Shown here one piece after another: positions 1-7,900 of a stretch of DNA of 64,000 nt. The notes below the pieces were generated by a model. It had not been told where the DNA came from. It did no database searches and was given only the letters and a program-made list of their open reading frames with translations. Source of the DNA: JACRCT01 sp036504155 (GTDB lineage Bacteria > Myxococcota > Myxococcia > Myxococcales > UBA5297); contig DASXVQ010000038.1 in NCBI GenBank assembly GCA_036504155.1, positions 36,020-100,019 of the forward strand. The letters run 5' to 3'. Numbering within the stretch: the first letter of the stretch is position 1; the number at the start of each line of letters is the position of its first letter. Position numbers and translations under genes: made by a program.

Positions 1-77
1 TCTTCCACGATTTTTTCTCCTGTCGATCGCTGGTTTCCCTCGTCGCGGGGCGAACGCTACCGCCGGGCCGCTGGGAT

Positions 78-240
78 TGGTAGCTGCCGGCCTCCGCGCC
101 GGGTCGGCAGGGGTCGGTCGCGTCGCGGTGGGGTATCGAGGGTGGCAAGGCGGAAACCGCCCGACCGTCCGCCCGACACGCACGCACGACCGTCCGCCCG
201 ACACGCACGACCGTCCCGGCGCAGAGGCCGGCAGCTACCA
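78..240. repeat. Foldback element with internal 25-bp direct repeats
   Basis: A 23-base arm at 78-100 is the reverse complement of 218-240 with a single mismatch, so the 163-base segment can fold into a long hairpin. Between the arms, a 25-base period repeat starts at 163 and 188, with a partial third copy at 209-216; the shared core is GACCGTCCGCCCGACACGC. No convincing gene lies here, and the element sits just beyond the 3' end of the PilZ gene on the minus strand. It may be a small non-autonomous repeat or a transcription-ending structure. The rest of 1-258 shows nothing else I can support. Confidence 0.6.
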
Positions 241-258
241 GCTACTGACGATCGACGA

Positions 259-573
259 TCAGGCGCCCACCGACCCCATGAACGTGCAGATGGCCATGAG
301 TGCCGCGGAGGCGAGCCCGGTGAACCGGATGCCGCAGCCCTGCGGCTGGCGGTAGAGGACCTCGCCGTCGAGCTCGATCGGCCCCAGGGAAGGCAAGCAG
401 ACGATCACCGAGACCCTGTCCTCCGACGGGCACGCATCGCAGCGCACGAAGGCCCCGCCCGGCGAGAGGCTCTCGCACACTCCGGGGTAGGTGCCGCCGT
501 CGGTGGTGATGACCGCCGCGGCATTGCACACGATCCGCGGGTTCTTCCGGCAAGGCTTCGTCTGTTCGGCCAT
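259..573 (-). CDS. PilZ-domain-like protein
   Basis: A 104-residue protein starting MAEQTKPCRK. It reads as a single small PilZ-type beta-barrel: a central 'LSPGGAFVRCD' resembles the D/N-x-S-x-x-G segment of PilZ domains, followed by 'GEVLYRQPQGCGIRFTGL', the usual closing strand (G.GI.F). PilZ proteins bind cyclic di-GMP, but the N-terminal RxxxR motif is not obvious here (only KNPR), so ligand binding is uncertain. The ATG at 573 was preferred to the ATG at 609 because the extra 12 residues are basic and unstructured. It is encoded opposite to the following hydrolase gene. Confidence 0.65.
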   Translation of the reverse strand: MAEQTKPCRKNPRIVCNAAAVITTDGGTYPGVCESLSPGGAFVRCDACPSEDRVSVIVCLPSLGPIELDGEVLYRQPQGCGIRFTGLASAALMAICTFMGSVGA

Positions 574-726
574 GGCCGTTCTCCAGCAGGGGGCTCGACG
601 AGAGATCAACCGGCGGCCGACCCAGGCATTCCGGCTCGCCCTATAAGGATGTGGGCGATCCCGTCACCGGCGCGACACTTCGGCGGATTCCCCAGGCTTT
701 TCGCGAGCCTGGGCTATCATTTCCGG

Positions 727-1689
727 GTGAAGAAGCCCCGTTCGGCTCCCAAGCGCGTCTCCCTCCTGGGCCTCTGGCTCGTCCGCCTGCTCCTCGGCAC
801 GCTCGAGCTCTTCCTGCGGCTGTTCGTGCTGAACCGGAAGCTGCCGGCGGTGAAGGCGCGGCTGGCGGACGTCTCCTACGGCGAGTCCCGAAAGCAGCGC
901 CTGGACATCGTGGTGCCGGAAGGGACCGGCCCGTTCCCGGTGCTGGTCTACGTGCACGGCGGCGCCTGGGTGTCCGGCGACAAGTCCAACTTCCGGTGGA
1001 TCACCCATTCGCTGGCGCACGGCGGAGTGCTCGTCTTCAGCATCAACTACCGCTGGGCGCCGGAGGCGAGCTTCCGCGAGCAGATCTCGGACGTGGCGCA
1101 GGCCATCGCCTTCGCCCGCGAGCACGCGCGCGAGCACGGCGGCGACCCGGACCGACTGTTCCTGGCGGGCGACTCCGCCGGCGCGCACCTCGTCTGCTGG
1201 CTGCACGTGGCGCAGGTCTGGCCGCAGCTGCTCACGACGGCCTCCCCGGCCCCCGCGAAGCTCTCGCCAGCGCTGAAGGGCTCCATCCTGCTCTACGGGA
1301 TGTTCGACCTCGCCAAGACCTGGCAGCTGGGCCGATCGGTCCGCACGCCCATCCGCGCGCTGCTCGGAGGAGCGACGCCCTCCGACCGGCCGGACCTGAC
1401 GGCGCTCGCCTCGCCGCACCGCCTGGTGGCCCCGGGGATCGCGCCGGTGATGGTCTGCGTCGGCGAGAAGGACCCGCTGCGGGCGCAGTCGGTGGCGCTC
1501 GTCGAATCGCTGGCGCGCGAAAAGGTGCCGCACCGCTCGGTCGTCCTCGAGCGCGCGGCGTACCCGGACGCCGGGCACTCCTTCATCAACTTCGGCGTCC
1601 GCAAGGCCTCGCAGGCGGCGCTGCGCGAGGCGCTGGCGTTCATCGCCGATCCGGTCGGGCCGGCGCCGAAGTCCAAGCTCAAGAAGTAG
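727..1689 (+). CDS. Alpha/beta hydrolase (esterase/lipase-like), membrane-anchored
   Basis: A 320-residue protein with a hydrophobic N-terminus (about residues 10-35) followed by an alpha/beta-hydrolase fold of the carboxylesterase/BD-FAE kind. Visible are the oxyanion-hole motif HGGAW, the nucleophile elbow GDSAG (Ser150), the acid in GEKDP (Asp249) and the base in DAGHSF (His284), so the full triad is present. The GTG at 727 is chosen because the upstream in-frame ATG at 649 adds a segment unlike a signal peptide; the ATG remains possible. The substrate is unknown, likely a short-chain ester. It converges with the beta-lactamase-family gene, with only 27 bases between the stops. Confidence 0.8.
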   Translation: MKKPRSAPKRVSLLGLWLVRLLLGTLELFLRLFVLNRKLPAVKARLADVSYGESRKQRLDIVVPEGTGPFPVLVYVHGGAWVSGDKSNFRWITHSLAHGGVLVFSINYRWAPEASFREQISDVAQAIAFAREHAREHGGDPDRLFLAGDSAGAHLVCWLHVAQVWPQLLTTASPAPAKLSPALKGSILLYGMFDLAKTWQLGRSVRTPIRALLGGATPSDRPDLTALASPHRLVAPGIAPVMVCVGEKDPLRAQSVALVESLAREKVPHRSVVLERAAYPDAGHSFINFGVRKASQAALREALAFIADPVGPAPKSKLKK

Positions 1690-1716
1690 GTCCGTGCCGG
1701 GCCGTCGGCGGCCGGC

Positions 1717-3249
1717 CTACTTCGCGTCCTTGATGTAGAAGCCCTCCAGCAGGTGCGGCGGCTCGGCGGGGGCGTGCATCGCGATCTCCAGCGAGGCCTT
1801 CTCGCACTTCAGCTTCACCACCGCCTTGCCCTCCTCGCTGACGAGCACCGTGTGCTCGGTGCAGGCGCCGACCTGCTGCACCTGCTTGAAGAGCGCGAGC
1901 AGCTTCTCCTTCGGGACCGACTCGAGGAACTTCGGCGAGAACGCGCCCTCGATCCCCGCGACGTCCGGGGCCTCGAGCAGCTTGCGCACGCGTCCCAGGA
2001 CGGTCTCGAAGGCCGGGCTGAGCGCCGGCGCGGGCGGCGGGGCGGCGTCGAAGGCCAGGCTCAAGATCGCCTTGGCGAGGGCGCTCGCCCGGTCCGCGTC
2101 GCCGCAGCCGGTCATGACCAGCGCGCCCAGCCCGCGCCGCGGCTGCAGGCGGATGGAGGCGCTGTAGTCCTCGGTCGAGCCGGTGTGCGTGACGAGGTGG
2201 CCGAGCTTGGAGTCCTCGAGGACGCCCCAGTTGACGCCGAAGGTCGGCGAGCCCAGCCCGTACGCCGCCGGCATCTGCGACTCGCGCAGGCTCGCCCGCG
2301 AGAGCGGCCCGGCGTCCGCCTCGTCGCGCGGCGGCCACGCCGACATCTCGAAGGCCGCCAGGCGCGCGAAGTCCTCGAGGTCGAGGTAGAGCCCGCCCAT
2401 CGGATTGCCCACGCCGAGCCGCCAGTGCGCCGAGGTGGGGACGGGCTGGTACGGGGCCAGGCTGCCCTTGTGGCCCGCCGCCAGGTGCGCCGGGTCGGCC
2501 GCGCTCCCCTGGAACACCGCGTGCGCGATGCCCAGCGGCGCGAAGAGCCGCTCCTGCACGAAGCGCTCGTAGGGCATGCCGGAGACGCGCGCGACGACGA
2601 GCCCGGCCACCGCCATGGCGAGGTTCGAGTACGAGGTCTTGGTGCCGGGGACAAACTCCAGCTTGGCGCCCGCGAGCGCCGCGACGACGTCCGCCTCGGC
2701 GAGATCGCGATCGCTGCGCGCGTAGTCGAGCTTGCCGACGCGGGGCAGCCCGGAGGTGTGGGTGACCAGGTGGCGCAGGGTGATCGGCGGGCAGTCGCGA
2801 CTCGGGTAGAGCACCTCGCCCAGCTCCGGGACGTAGAGCGCCGCCGGATCGTCGAGGGAGAGCTTGCCCTGGTCGCGCAGCATCAGCAGCGAGGCGCCGG
2901 TCACGATCTTGGTGATCGACCCGATGCGGAAGAGGCTGCGCGAGTCGGGCGGCTCGCTCTCGGCGGGGTCGCGCCGGCCGAAGCCCTTGCTCCAGACGAG
3001 CCTGCCGTCCGCGACCAGGCCGACCACCAGGTTCGGCAGCGCGCCCTTGGCGAACTCCTCCTGCGCCGCCGCTTCGATCTTGGGGAGCGCGGCCTCGAGC
3101 TTCGGGGCGAGCAGCTCCGCAGGAGCCGCCGAGGCCGGCCTGGCCTCGGCGAACTTGCGGACGACCTCGGGGCGGCGGGCCACAGGGCTGGCGGCGGCGC
3201 AGCCGGCGGCGACGAGGAGCAGCACGAAGGAGCGCGGATATCGGTGCAC
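1717..3249 (-). CDS. Beta-lactamase-family (class C-like) serine hydrolase lipoprotein
   Basis: A 510-residue protein whose N-terminus (SFVLLLVAAGC) looks like a lipoprotein signal. The serine beta-lactamase/PBP4-like fold carries SITK (Ser111, Lys114), YSN (Tyr207-Asn209) and HTG (355-357), the three catalytic motifs of the family. A C-terminal segment of about 100 residues after the hydrolase domain resembles a small cone-like accessory domain. Such proteins are usually esterases or D-aminopeptidases rather than antibiotic-resistance enzymes. The start is a GTG with a CGAGG element upstream. It is transcribed divergently from the NFACT-R gene, with 105 bases between starts. Confidence 0.85.
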   Translation of the reverse strand: MHRYPRSFVLLLVAAGCAAASPVARRPEVVRKFAEARPASAAPAELLAPKLEAALPKIEAAAQEEFAKGALPNLVVGLVADGRLVWSKGFGRRDPAESEPPDSRSLFRIGSITKIVTGASLLMLRDQGKLSLDDPAALYVPELGEVLYPSRDCPPITLRHLVTHTSGLPRVGKLDYARSDRDLAEADVVAALAGAKLEFVPGTKTSYSNLAMAVAGLVVARVSGMPYERFVQERLFAPLGIAHAVFQGSAADPAHLAAGHKGSLAPYQPVPTSAHWRLGVGNPMGGLYLDLEDFARLAAFEMSAWPPRDEADAGPLSRASLRESQMPAAYGLGSPTFGVNWGVLEDSKLGHLVTHTGSTEDYSASIRLQPRRGLGALVMTGCGDADRASALAKAILSLAFDAAPPPAPALSPAFETVLGRVRKLLEAPDVAGIEGAFSPKFLESVPKEKLLALFKQVQQVGACTEHTVLVSEEGKAVVKLKCEKASLEIAMHAPAEPPHLLEGFYIKDAK

Positions 3250-3354
3250 GAGAGGCCTCGGGGAAGAAAGAGAGCGCCAGCGAAGGTACACCCGGCCGGC
3301 GCCGCCGGTAGACTGCTCCGGCAGCAACTCCAGGCGAGCGCAACGGAGGTATTC

Positions 3355-3747
3355 GTGGGCAGCAAGGGCAGGCCGTACCGGACCGTGGACGTCGAGGGCT
3401 GGGAAGTCCTCGTCGGCAAGAGCAGCGCGGACAACGACTACCTGTCCCTGCACGTGGCCGAGCCGGGCGACACCTGGCTGCATGTCGCGGGCGGTTCCGC
3501 GGGCAGCCACGTCGTGGTGCGCAACCCCGACGGGTTGGAGGTGCCGCGCTCGGTGCTCGAGCGCGCGGCGGCGCTGGCGGCCTGGTACTCCAAGTCCCGC
3601 GGCGCGCCGCGAGTGGAGGTGCACTACTGCCACGCGCGCGACGTGTCCAAGCCGCGCGGAGCGCCGGCGGGGCTGGTCGAGCTGCGCAAGTGGAAGAGCC
3701 TGAAGGTGGCGCCCGCGCCGGCGGAGGAGGGCGCGGACGAGGAGTGA
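3355..3747 (+). CDS. Stand-alone NFACT-R (DUF814) domain protein
   Basis: A 130-residue protein that is essentially one NFACT-R domain: 'GWEVLVGKSSADNDYLSL' near the N-terminus, then 'DTWLHVAGGSAGSHVVVR' and, near the C-terminus, 'VHYCHARDVSKPRGAPAGLV'. In RqcH/NEMF proteins this domain is joined to NFACT-N and a helical arm and helps recognise stalled large ribosomal subunits with peptidyl-tRNA. Here only the R module is present, so an intact RqcH function is not expected from this gene alone. A perfect GGAGG at 3345-3349 sits five bases before the GTG start. A TAGACT at 3309-3314 could be a -10 element, but I see no convincing -35. Confidence 0.85.
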   Translation: MGSKGRPYRTVDVEGWEVLVGKSSADNDYLSLHVAEPGDTWLHVAGGSAGSHVVVRNPDGLEVPRSVLERAAALAAWYSKSRGAPRVEVHYCHARDVSKPRGAPAGLVELRKWKSLKVAPAPAEEGADEE

Positions 3748-3766
3748 GCGGCCCGGTGGCTGGTCG

Positions 3767-4543
3767 CTACTCGCAGGGCCCTTCCCAGAACGTGACGACC
3801 AGGTTGTCCGCCGCGCCGCCGGTCAGCGCCTTCGACGCCCCGGGCGACAGGTCGATCCACGTCTGGGCGCCGTAGACGCCGACGAGCTCGGTGCGGCGAG
3901 AGTCGGCGGGCCCGGAGTCCACCAGCTCGGTGAGCACGGTGCGCCCGTTGGCCAGGTTGAGCACGCAGATCTTCGTGCCCCACGGCCGCGGCGGAAGGTT
4001 GGTGCGCGGCGGGTCCAGGTATCCGGCGGACCTCAAGGCGCGCTGGTTGTAGTCGGGCTGGCTGCGGTCCGCGTAGATCCAGGCCATGGGCAGGCTCGAG
4101 TACAGGCCCGAGTCCGAGATCTCCGTCCAGCCCGCGGCGCAGGCGCCCAGGCCCGTGTACCAGGTGGCCAGGACGCGCTCCATGCCGCCGGTATAGACCG
4201 GCCAGTCGTTCGTGTAGCAGTCGCCCCACTCCAGCGCCTGGCTGGTGGGGACGATGCGCCGGCAGGTCGGCGGGCCTGAGTCCGGGGCGCCGGCGTCGGG
4301 TCCCGTAGGCTCGGCGGCGTCCGCCGGGACGATCGCGGCGGCGTCGAGGCCGGCCACTTCGGCATCCGCGCCCGGGCCGGCGGCATCGCCTCGCGCGACC
4401 CCGGCCGCATCCGACGCCGCGCCCGAATCCCCGCCGGCGGCAGCGGCATCGCGATCATGGCCCTGCGCGGCCGAGGGGCCGGAGCACCCCGTCGCCAGGA
4501 CCGAGGCCAGGCACGCCAGGACGACCATCGGGAGATTGTTCAT
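3767..4543 (-). CDS. Lipoprotein with Asp/Ala-rich linker and RlpA/expansin-like double-psi barrel
   Basis: A 258-residue protein starting MNNLPM with lipobox LATGC. A low-complexity linker rich in Asp, Ala, Gly and Pro (about residues 25-90) precedes a Cys-containing globular domain. That domain shows 'ATWYTG' early and 'KICVLNLANGRTVLTELVD', then 'IDLSPGASKALTG' near the end, the pattern of RlpA/DPBB proteins (N..NGR...V.D.GP...IDLS..A...L). RlpA-type barrels act on peptidoglycan glycan strands; catalytic ability is not shown here. It is probably anchored in the outer membrane facing the periplasm or surface. The start ATG directly precedes the lipoprotein signal. Confidence 0.75.
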   Translation of the reverse strand: MNNLPMVVLACLASVLATGCSGPSAAQGHDRDAAAAGGDSGAASDAAGVARGDAAGPGADAEVAGLDAAAIVPADAAEPTGPDAGAPDSGPPTCRRIVPTSQALEWGDCYTNDWPVYTGGMERVLATWYTGLGACAAGWTEISDSGLYSSLPMAWIYADRSQPDYNQRALRSAGYLDPPRTNLPPRPWGTKICVLNLANGRTVLTELVDSGPADSRRTELVGVYGAQTWIDLSPGASKALTGGAADNLVVTFWEGPCE

Positions 4544-4915
4544 GCGGGTGCCCTCGACTTGCAGCGCGAATCCCATCGCGGCGCCCAGACTACCCTGAGC
4601 TGCCCCGGCGGGCGGACTTCGCGCCTGCACGTCTCGCCGGCCCACACCATTGGTGAAGTACCTCGCCGGACGGTCCGGCCGCGCGCCGGGCCCGTCCTCC
4701 GGGCCTTTTTCGGCACCACCCCCGGAAGGGCAGCGACGGCCCCCAGGCGCGCCCGGAAATCCGCCCCCAACCATTCGATATCCGGCGGGTTTTCCCGGCG
4801 GCGCCGCCGGCCCGGTGCCTGGCTAGAGCGGCGCCCCCGGGTGGGAGTATCCTCCGGCGTCATTTCCCTGGCCGGTCGTCGTCGATCCCGAATCCAGAAA
4901 AATCAAGAGGAAGCC
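4544..4915. other. Intergenic region between divergent lipoprotein genes
   Basis: This 372-base stretch separates the minus-strand barrel lipoprotein from the plus-strand Cys-repeat lipoprotein and must hold both promoters, which I cannot place confidently. It contains a terminator-like hairpin at 4689-4710 (separate entry). An AAGAGGAAG ribosome-binding segment at 4905-4913 precedes the ATG at 4916. Confidence 0.5.
4689..4710 (+). terminator. Intrinsic-terminator-like hairpin in a leader
   Basis: GGCCCG (4689-4694), a five-base loop, CGGGCC (4700-4705), then TTTTT (4706-4710). It is oriented to stop plus-strand transcription, yet the nearest upstream plus-strand gene ends at 3747 and the next begins at 4916. 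It could attenuate the leader of the Cys-repeat gene or end a short transcript. Confidence 0.5.
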
Positions 4916-7900
4916 ATGAACCGTTTTGGATGGATGGCAGCGCTTTTGGCGCTCTCAGCACCCTGGATGATGGGCTGTCCGGGCGAGACCCCGAAGACCG
5001 AGTGCACGACCGCGGCCGACTGCGCCACGCCCAGCAACGCCTGCCTGAAGGCGACCTGTGAGAGCAGCAAGTGCGGCACCGCCAACGTCGCCGCCGAGAC
5101 CGTCATCGCCAAGCAGACCGCCGGCGACTGCATCAAGATCGTCTGCGACGGCCACGGCAAGACCAAGTCGGTCATCGACAACACCGACGTCGTCGACGAC
5201 GGCAACCCCTGCACCGACGACAAGTGCGCCGACGGCACGCTGACCAACGATCCCTCGCCCGCGGGCACCGACTGCTCGGCCAGCGGGACGGGCACGGTGT
5301 GCGACGGCAACGGCACCTGCATCACCCCGTCCTGCGGCAACAACAAGGCCGAGGGCACCGAGGCCTGCGACGGCACCGACCTCGCCAGCAAGACCTGCGT
5401 GACCGCGGGCTTCGGCGGCGGCACGCTCGCCTGCAAGTCCGACTGCACGCTCGACACCAGCGCCTGCACCGCCGCCAAGCTCTGCGGCAACGGGGCCCTC
5501 GACGGCGCCGAGCAGTGCGACGGCACCAACCTCAACTCCAAGACCTGCGTGACCGAGGGCTTCGCCGGCGGGACGATCTCCTGCAAGGCCGACTGCACCT
5601 TCGACCTCGCGGCCTGCACCGCGGGCGCCGAGTGCGGCAACGGCGCCCTCAACGGCACCGAGCAGTGCGACGGCGCCAACCTCAACTCCAAGACCTGCGC
5701 GACCCAGGGCTTCGCCAGCGGCACGCTCGCCTGCAACGCCAACTGCACCTTCAACACCGCCGCCTGCGTCGCCGCCAACCCCTGCGGCAACGGCATCCTC
5801 GACGGGGCCGAGCAGTGCGACGGCGCCAACCTCAACTCCAAGACCTGCCTGACCCAGGGCTTCGCGGCCGGCACGCTCGGCTGCAAGGCCGACTGCACCT
5901 TCGACCTCGCCGGCTGCACCGCGGGCGCCGAGTGCGGCAACGGCGCCCTCAACGGCACCGAGCAGTGCGACGGCGCCAACCTCAACTCCAAGACCTGCGC
6001 CACCCAGGGCTTCGCCAGCGGCACGCTCGCCTGCAACGCCAACTGCACCTTCAACACCGCCGCCTGCGTCGCCGCCAACCCCTGCGGCAACGGCATCCTC
6101 GACGGGGCCGAGCAGTGCGACGGGACCAACCTGAACAGCAAGACCTGCGCGACCGTCGGCGGCGGCTTCACCGGCGGCACCCTGGCCTGCAAGGCCGACT
6201 GCACCTTCAACACCAGCGCCTGCACCACCGCCGCTCCCTGCGGCAACGGCACCATCGACGGGACCGAGCAGTGCGACGGCGCCAACCTCAACGGCAAGAC
6301 CTGCCTCACCCAGGGCTTCACCGGCGGCACGCTCGGCTGCAAGGCCGACTGCACCTTCAACACCGCGCAGTGCGCCGGCACCAACCCCTGCGGCAACGGG
6401 ACGATCGACGGGGCCGAGCAGTGCGACCTGACGAACCTCAACGGCAAGACCTGCGCGACCGTCGGCGGCGGCTTCACCGGCGGCACGCTGGCCTGCAAGG
6501 CCGACTGCACCTTCGAGACCGCGCAGTGCACCGGCGCTCCGGCCTGCGGCATCGCCGCGACCCTGGGCACGGTCACCCAGGTCGGCGGCTCAGCCAAGGG
6601 CGGCAGCGCCGCCAGCGGCGCGGCCTACGTCAGCGGCCAGTTCGCCTTCAACAGCGACCCCGACGGCGTGCTCGTCGAGCTTTACGCGGGCAGCGGCTTC
6701 TTCGCCGCCGGCCTCGCCAACGGCACCTTCACCCTCTCCGGCGCCGAGCTGAGCTACGCCACCTGCAGCCTGTGCGTGGTCATGGTCGACGAGAAGAACA
6801 AGACCTACATGCCCACCGCGGGCACGGTGACCGTCAGCTCCTTCTCCGGCCGCCTGACCGGAACGCTGGCGAACATGGCCTTCCAGGAGGTCACCATCAA
6901 CGGCTCCACCGGCGCGACCACCCCGGTGGCGAACGGCTGCCAGTCCTCCATGTCCTCCATGGCCTTCGACGCGGCGATCGTCTCGACGCCTTCGACCTGG
7001 ACCTGCCCGAGCAGCTTCTACGGCGACGGCACCGACTGCGACTGCGGCTGCGGCGCCCTCGACCCGGACTGCGCCGACGCGACGGTCGGCTCCTGCAACT
7101 GGTGCGACGACGAAGGCTCGTGCAACACCGCCGCCTGCCCCGGCACCATCAACCCGACCGACAACTCCACCTGCACCGTCGTGGCGACGTGCGGCAACGG
7201 CACCCTCGACGCCGGCGAGGACTGCGACGGCGCGAACCTGAACAGCAAGACCTGCCTCACCCAGGGCTTCCTGGGCGGCGGCACGCTGTCCTGCGGCAGC
7301 AACTGCAAGTTCGTGACGACCGCCTGCCTCGCGGCGCCCACCTGCGGCAACGGCGCCATCGACGCGGGCGAGCAGTGCGACGGCGCGAACCTGAACGGCA
7401 AGACCTGCCTCAGCCAGGGCTTCACGGGCGGCGGCTCGCTGTCCTGCTCCGCCACCTGCCAGTTCGTGACCACCGCCTGCGTCGCCGCGCCCACCTGCGG
7501 CAACGGCGCCATCGACAGCGGCGAGCAGTGCGACGGCACGCTGCTGGGCGGGAAGACCTGCGTCAGCATCAACCAGGGCTTCACCGGCGGCAACCTGGGC
7601 TGCACCAACTGCGCCCTGAACACCAGCGGCTGCACCACCAGCCCGGTGTGCGGCAACGGCGCGCTCGAGACCGGCGAGGCCTGCGACGGCACGCTGCTGG
7701 GCGCCCACACCTGCGTGACCGAGGGCTTCACCGCCGGCACGCTGTCCTGCCTGCCGACCTGCGCGCTCAGCACGGCCAACTGCACCGGCCTGAAGTGCGG
7801 CGTGGCGCAGACCCTGGGCACGGTGACCCCGGTCACCAGCTACGCGAAGAGCGGCGGGGCCACGGGCGCCAAGTACGTCGTGGGCGACTTCGAGCTCAAC

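Noticed and set aside
163..216. Short repeats considered as a CRISPR array
   Set aside because: Only two full units of 25 bases are present and there are no unique spacers of suitable length or cas genes.
1717..3249. Beta-lactamase-family gene considered as an antibiotic-resistance gene
   Set aside because: Lipoprotein signal, extra C-terminal domain and the SITK/YSN/HTG pattern fit the broad serine hydrolase family; nothing shows activity on antibiotics.
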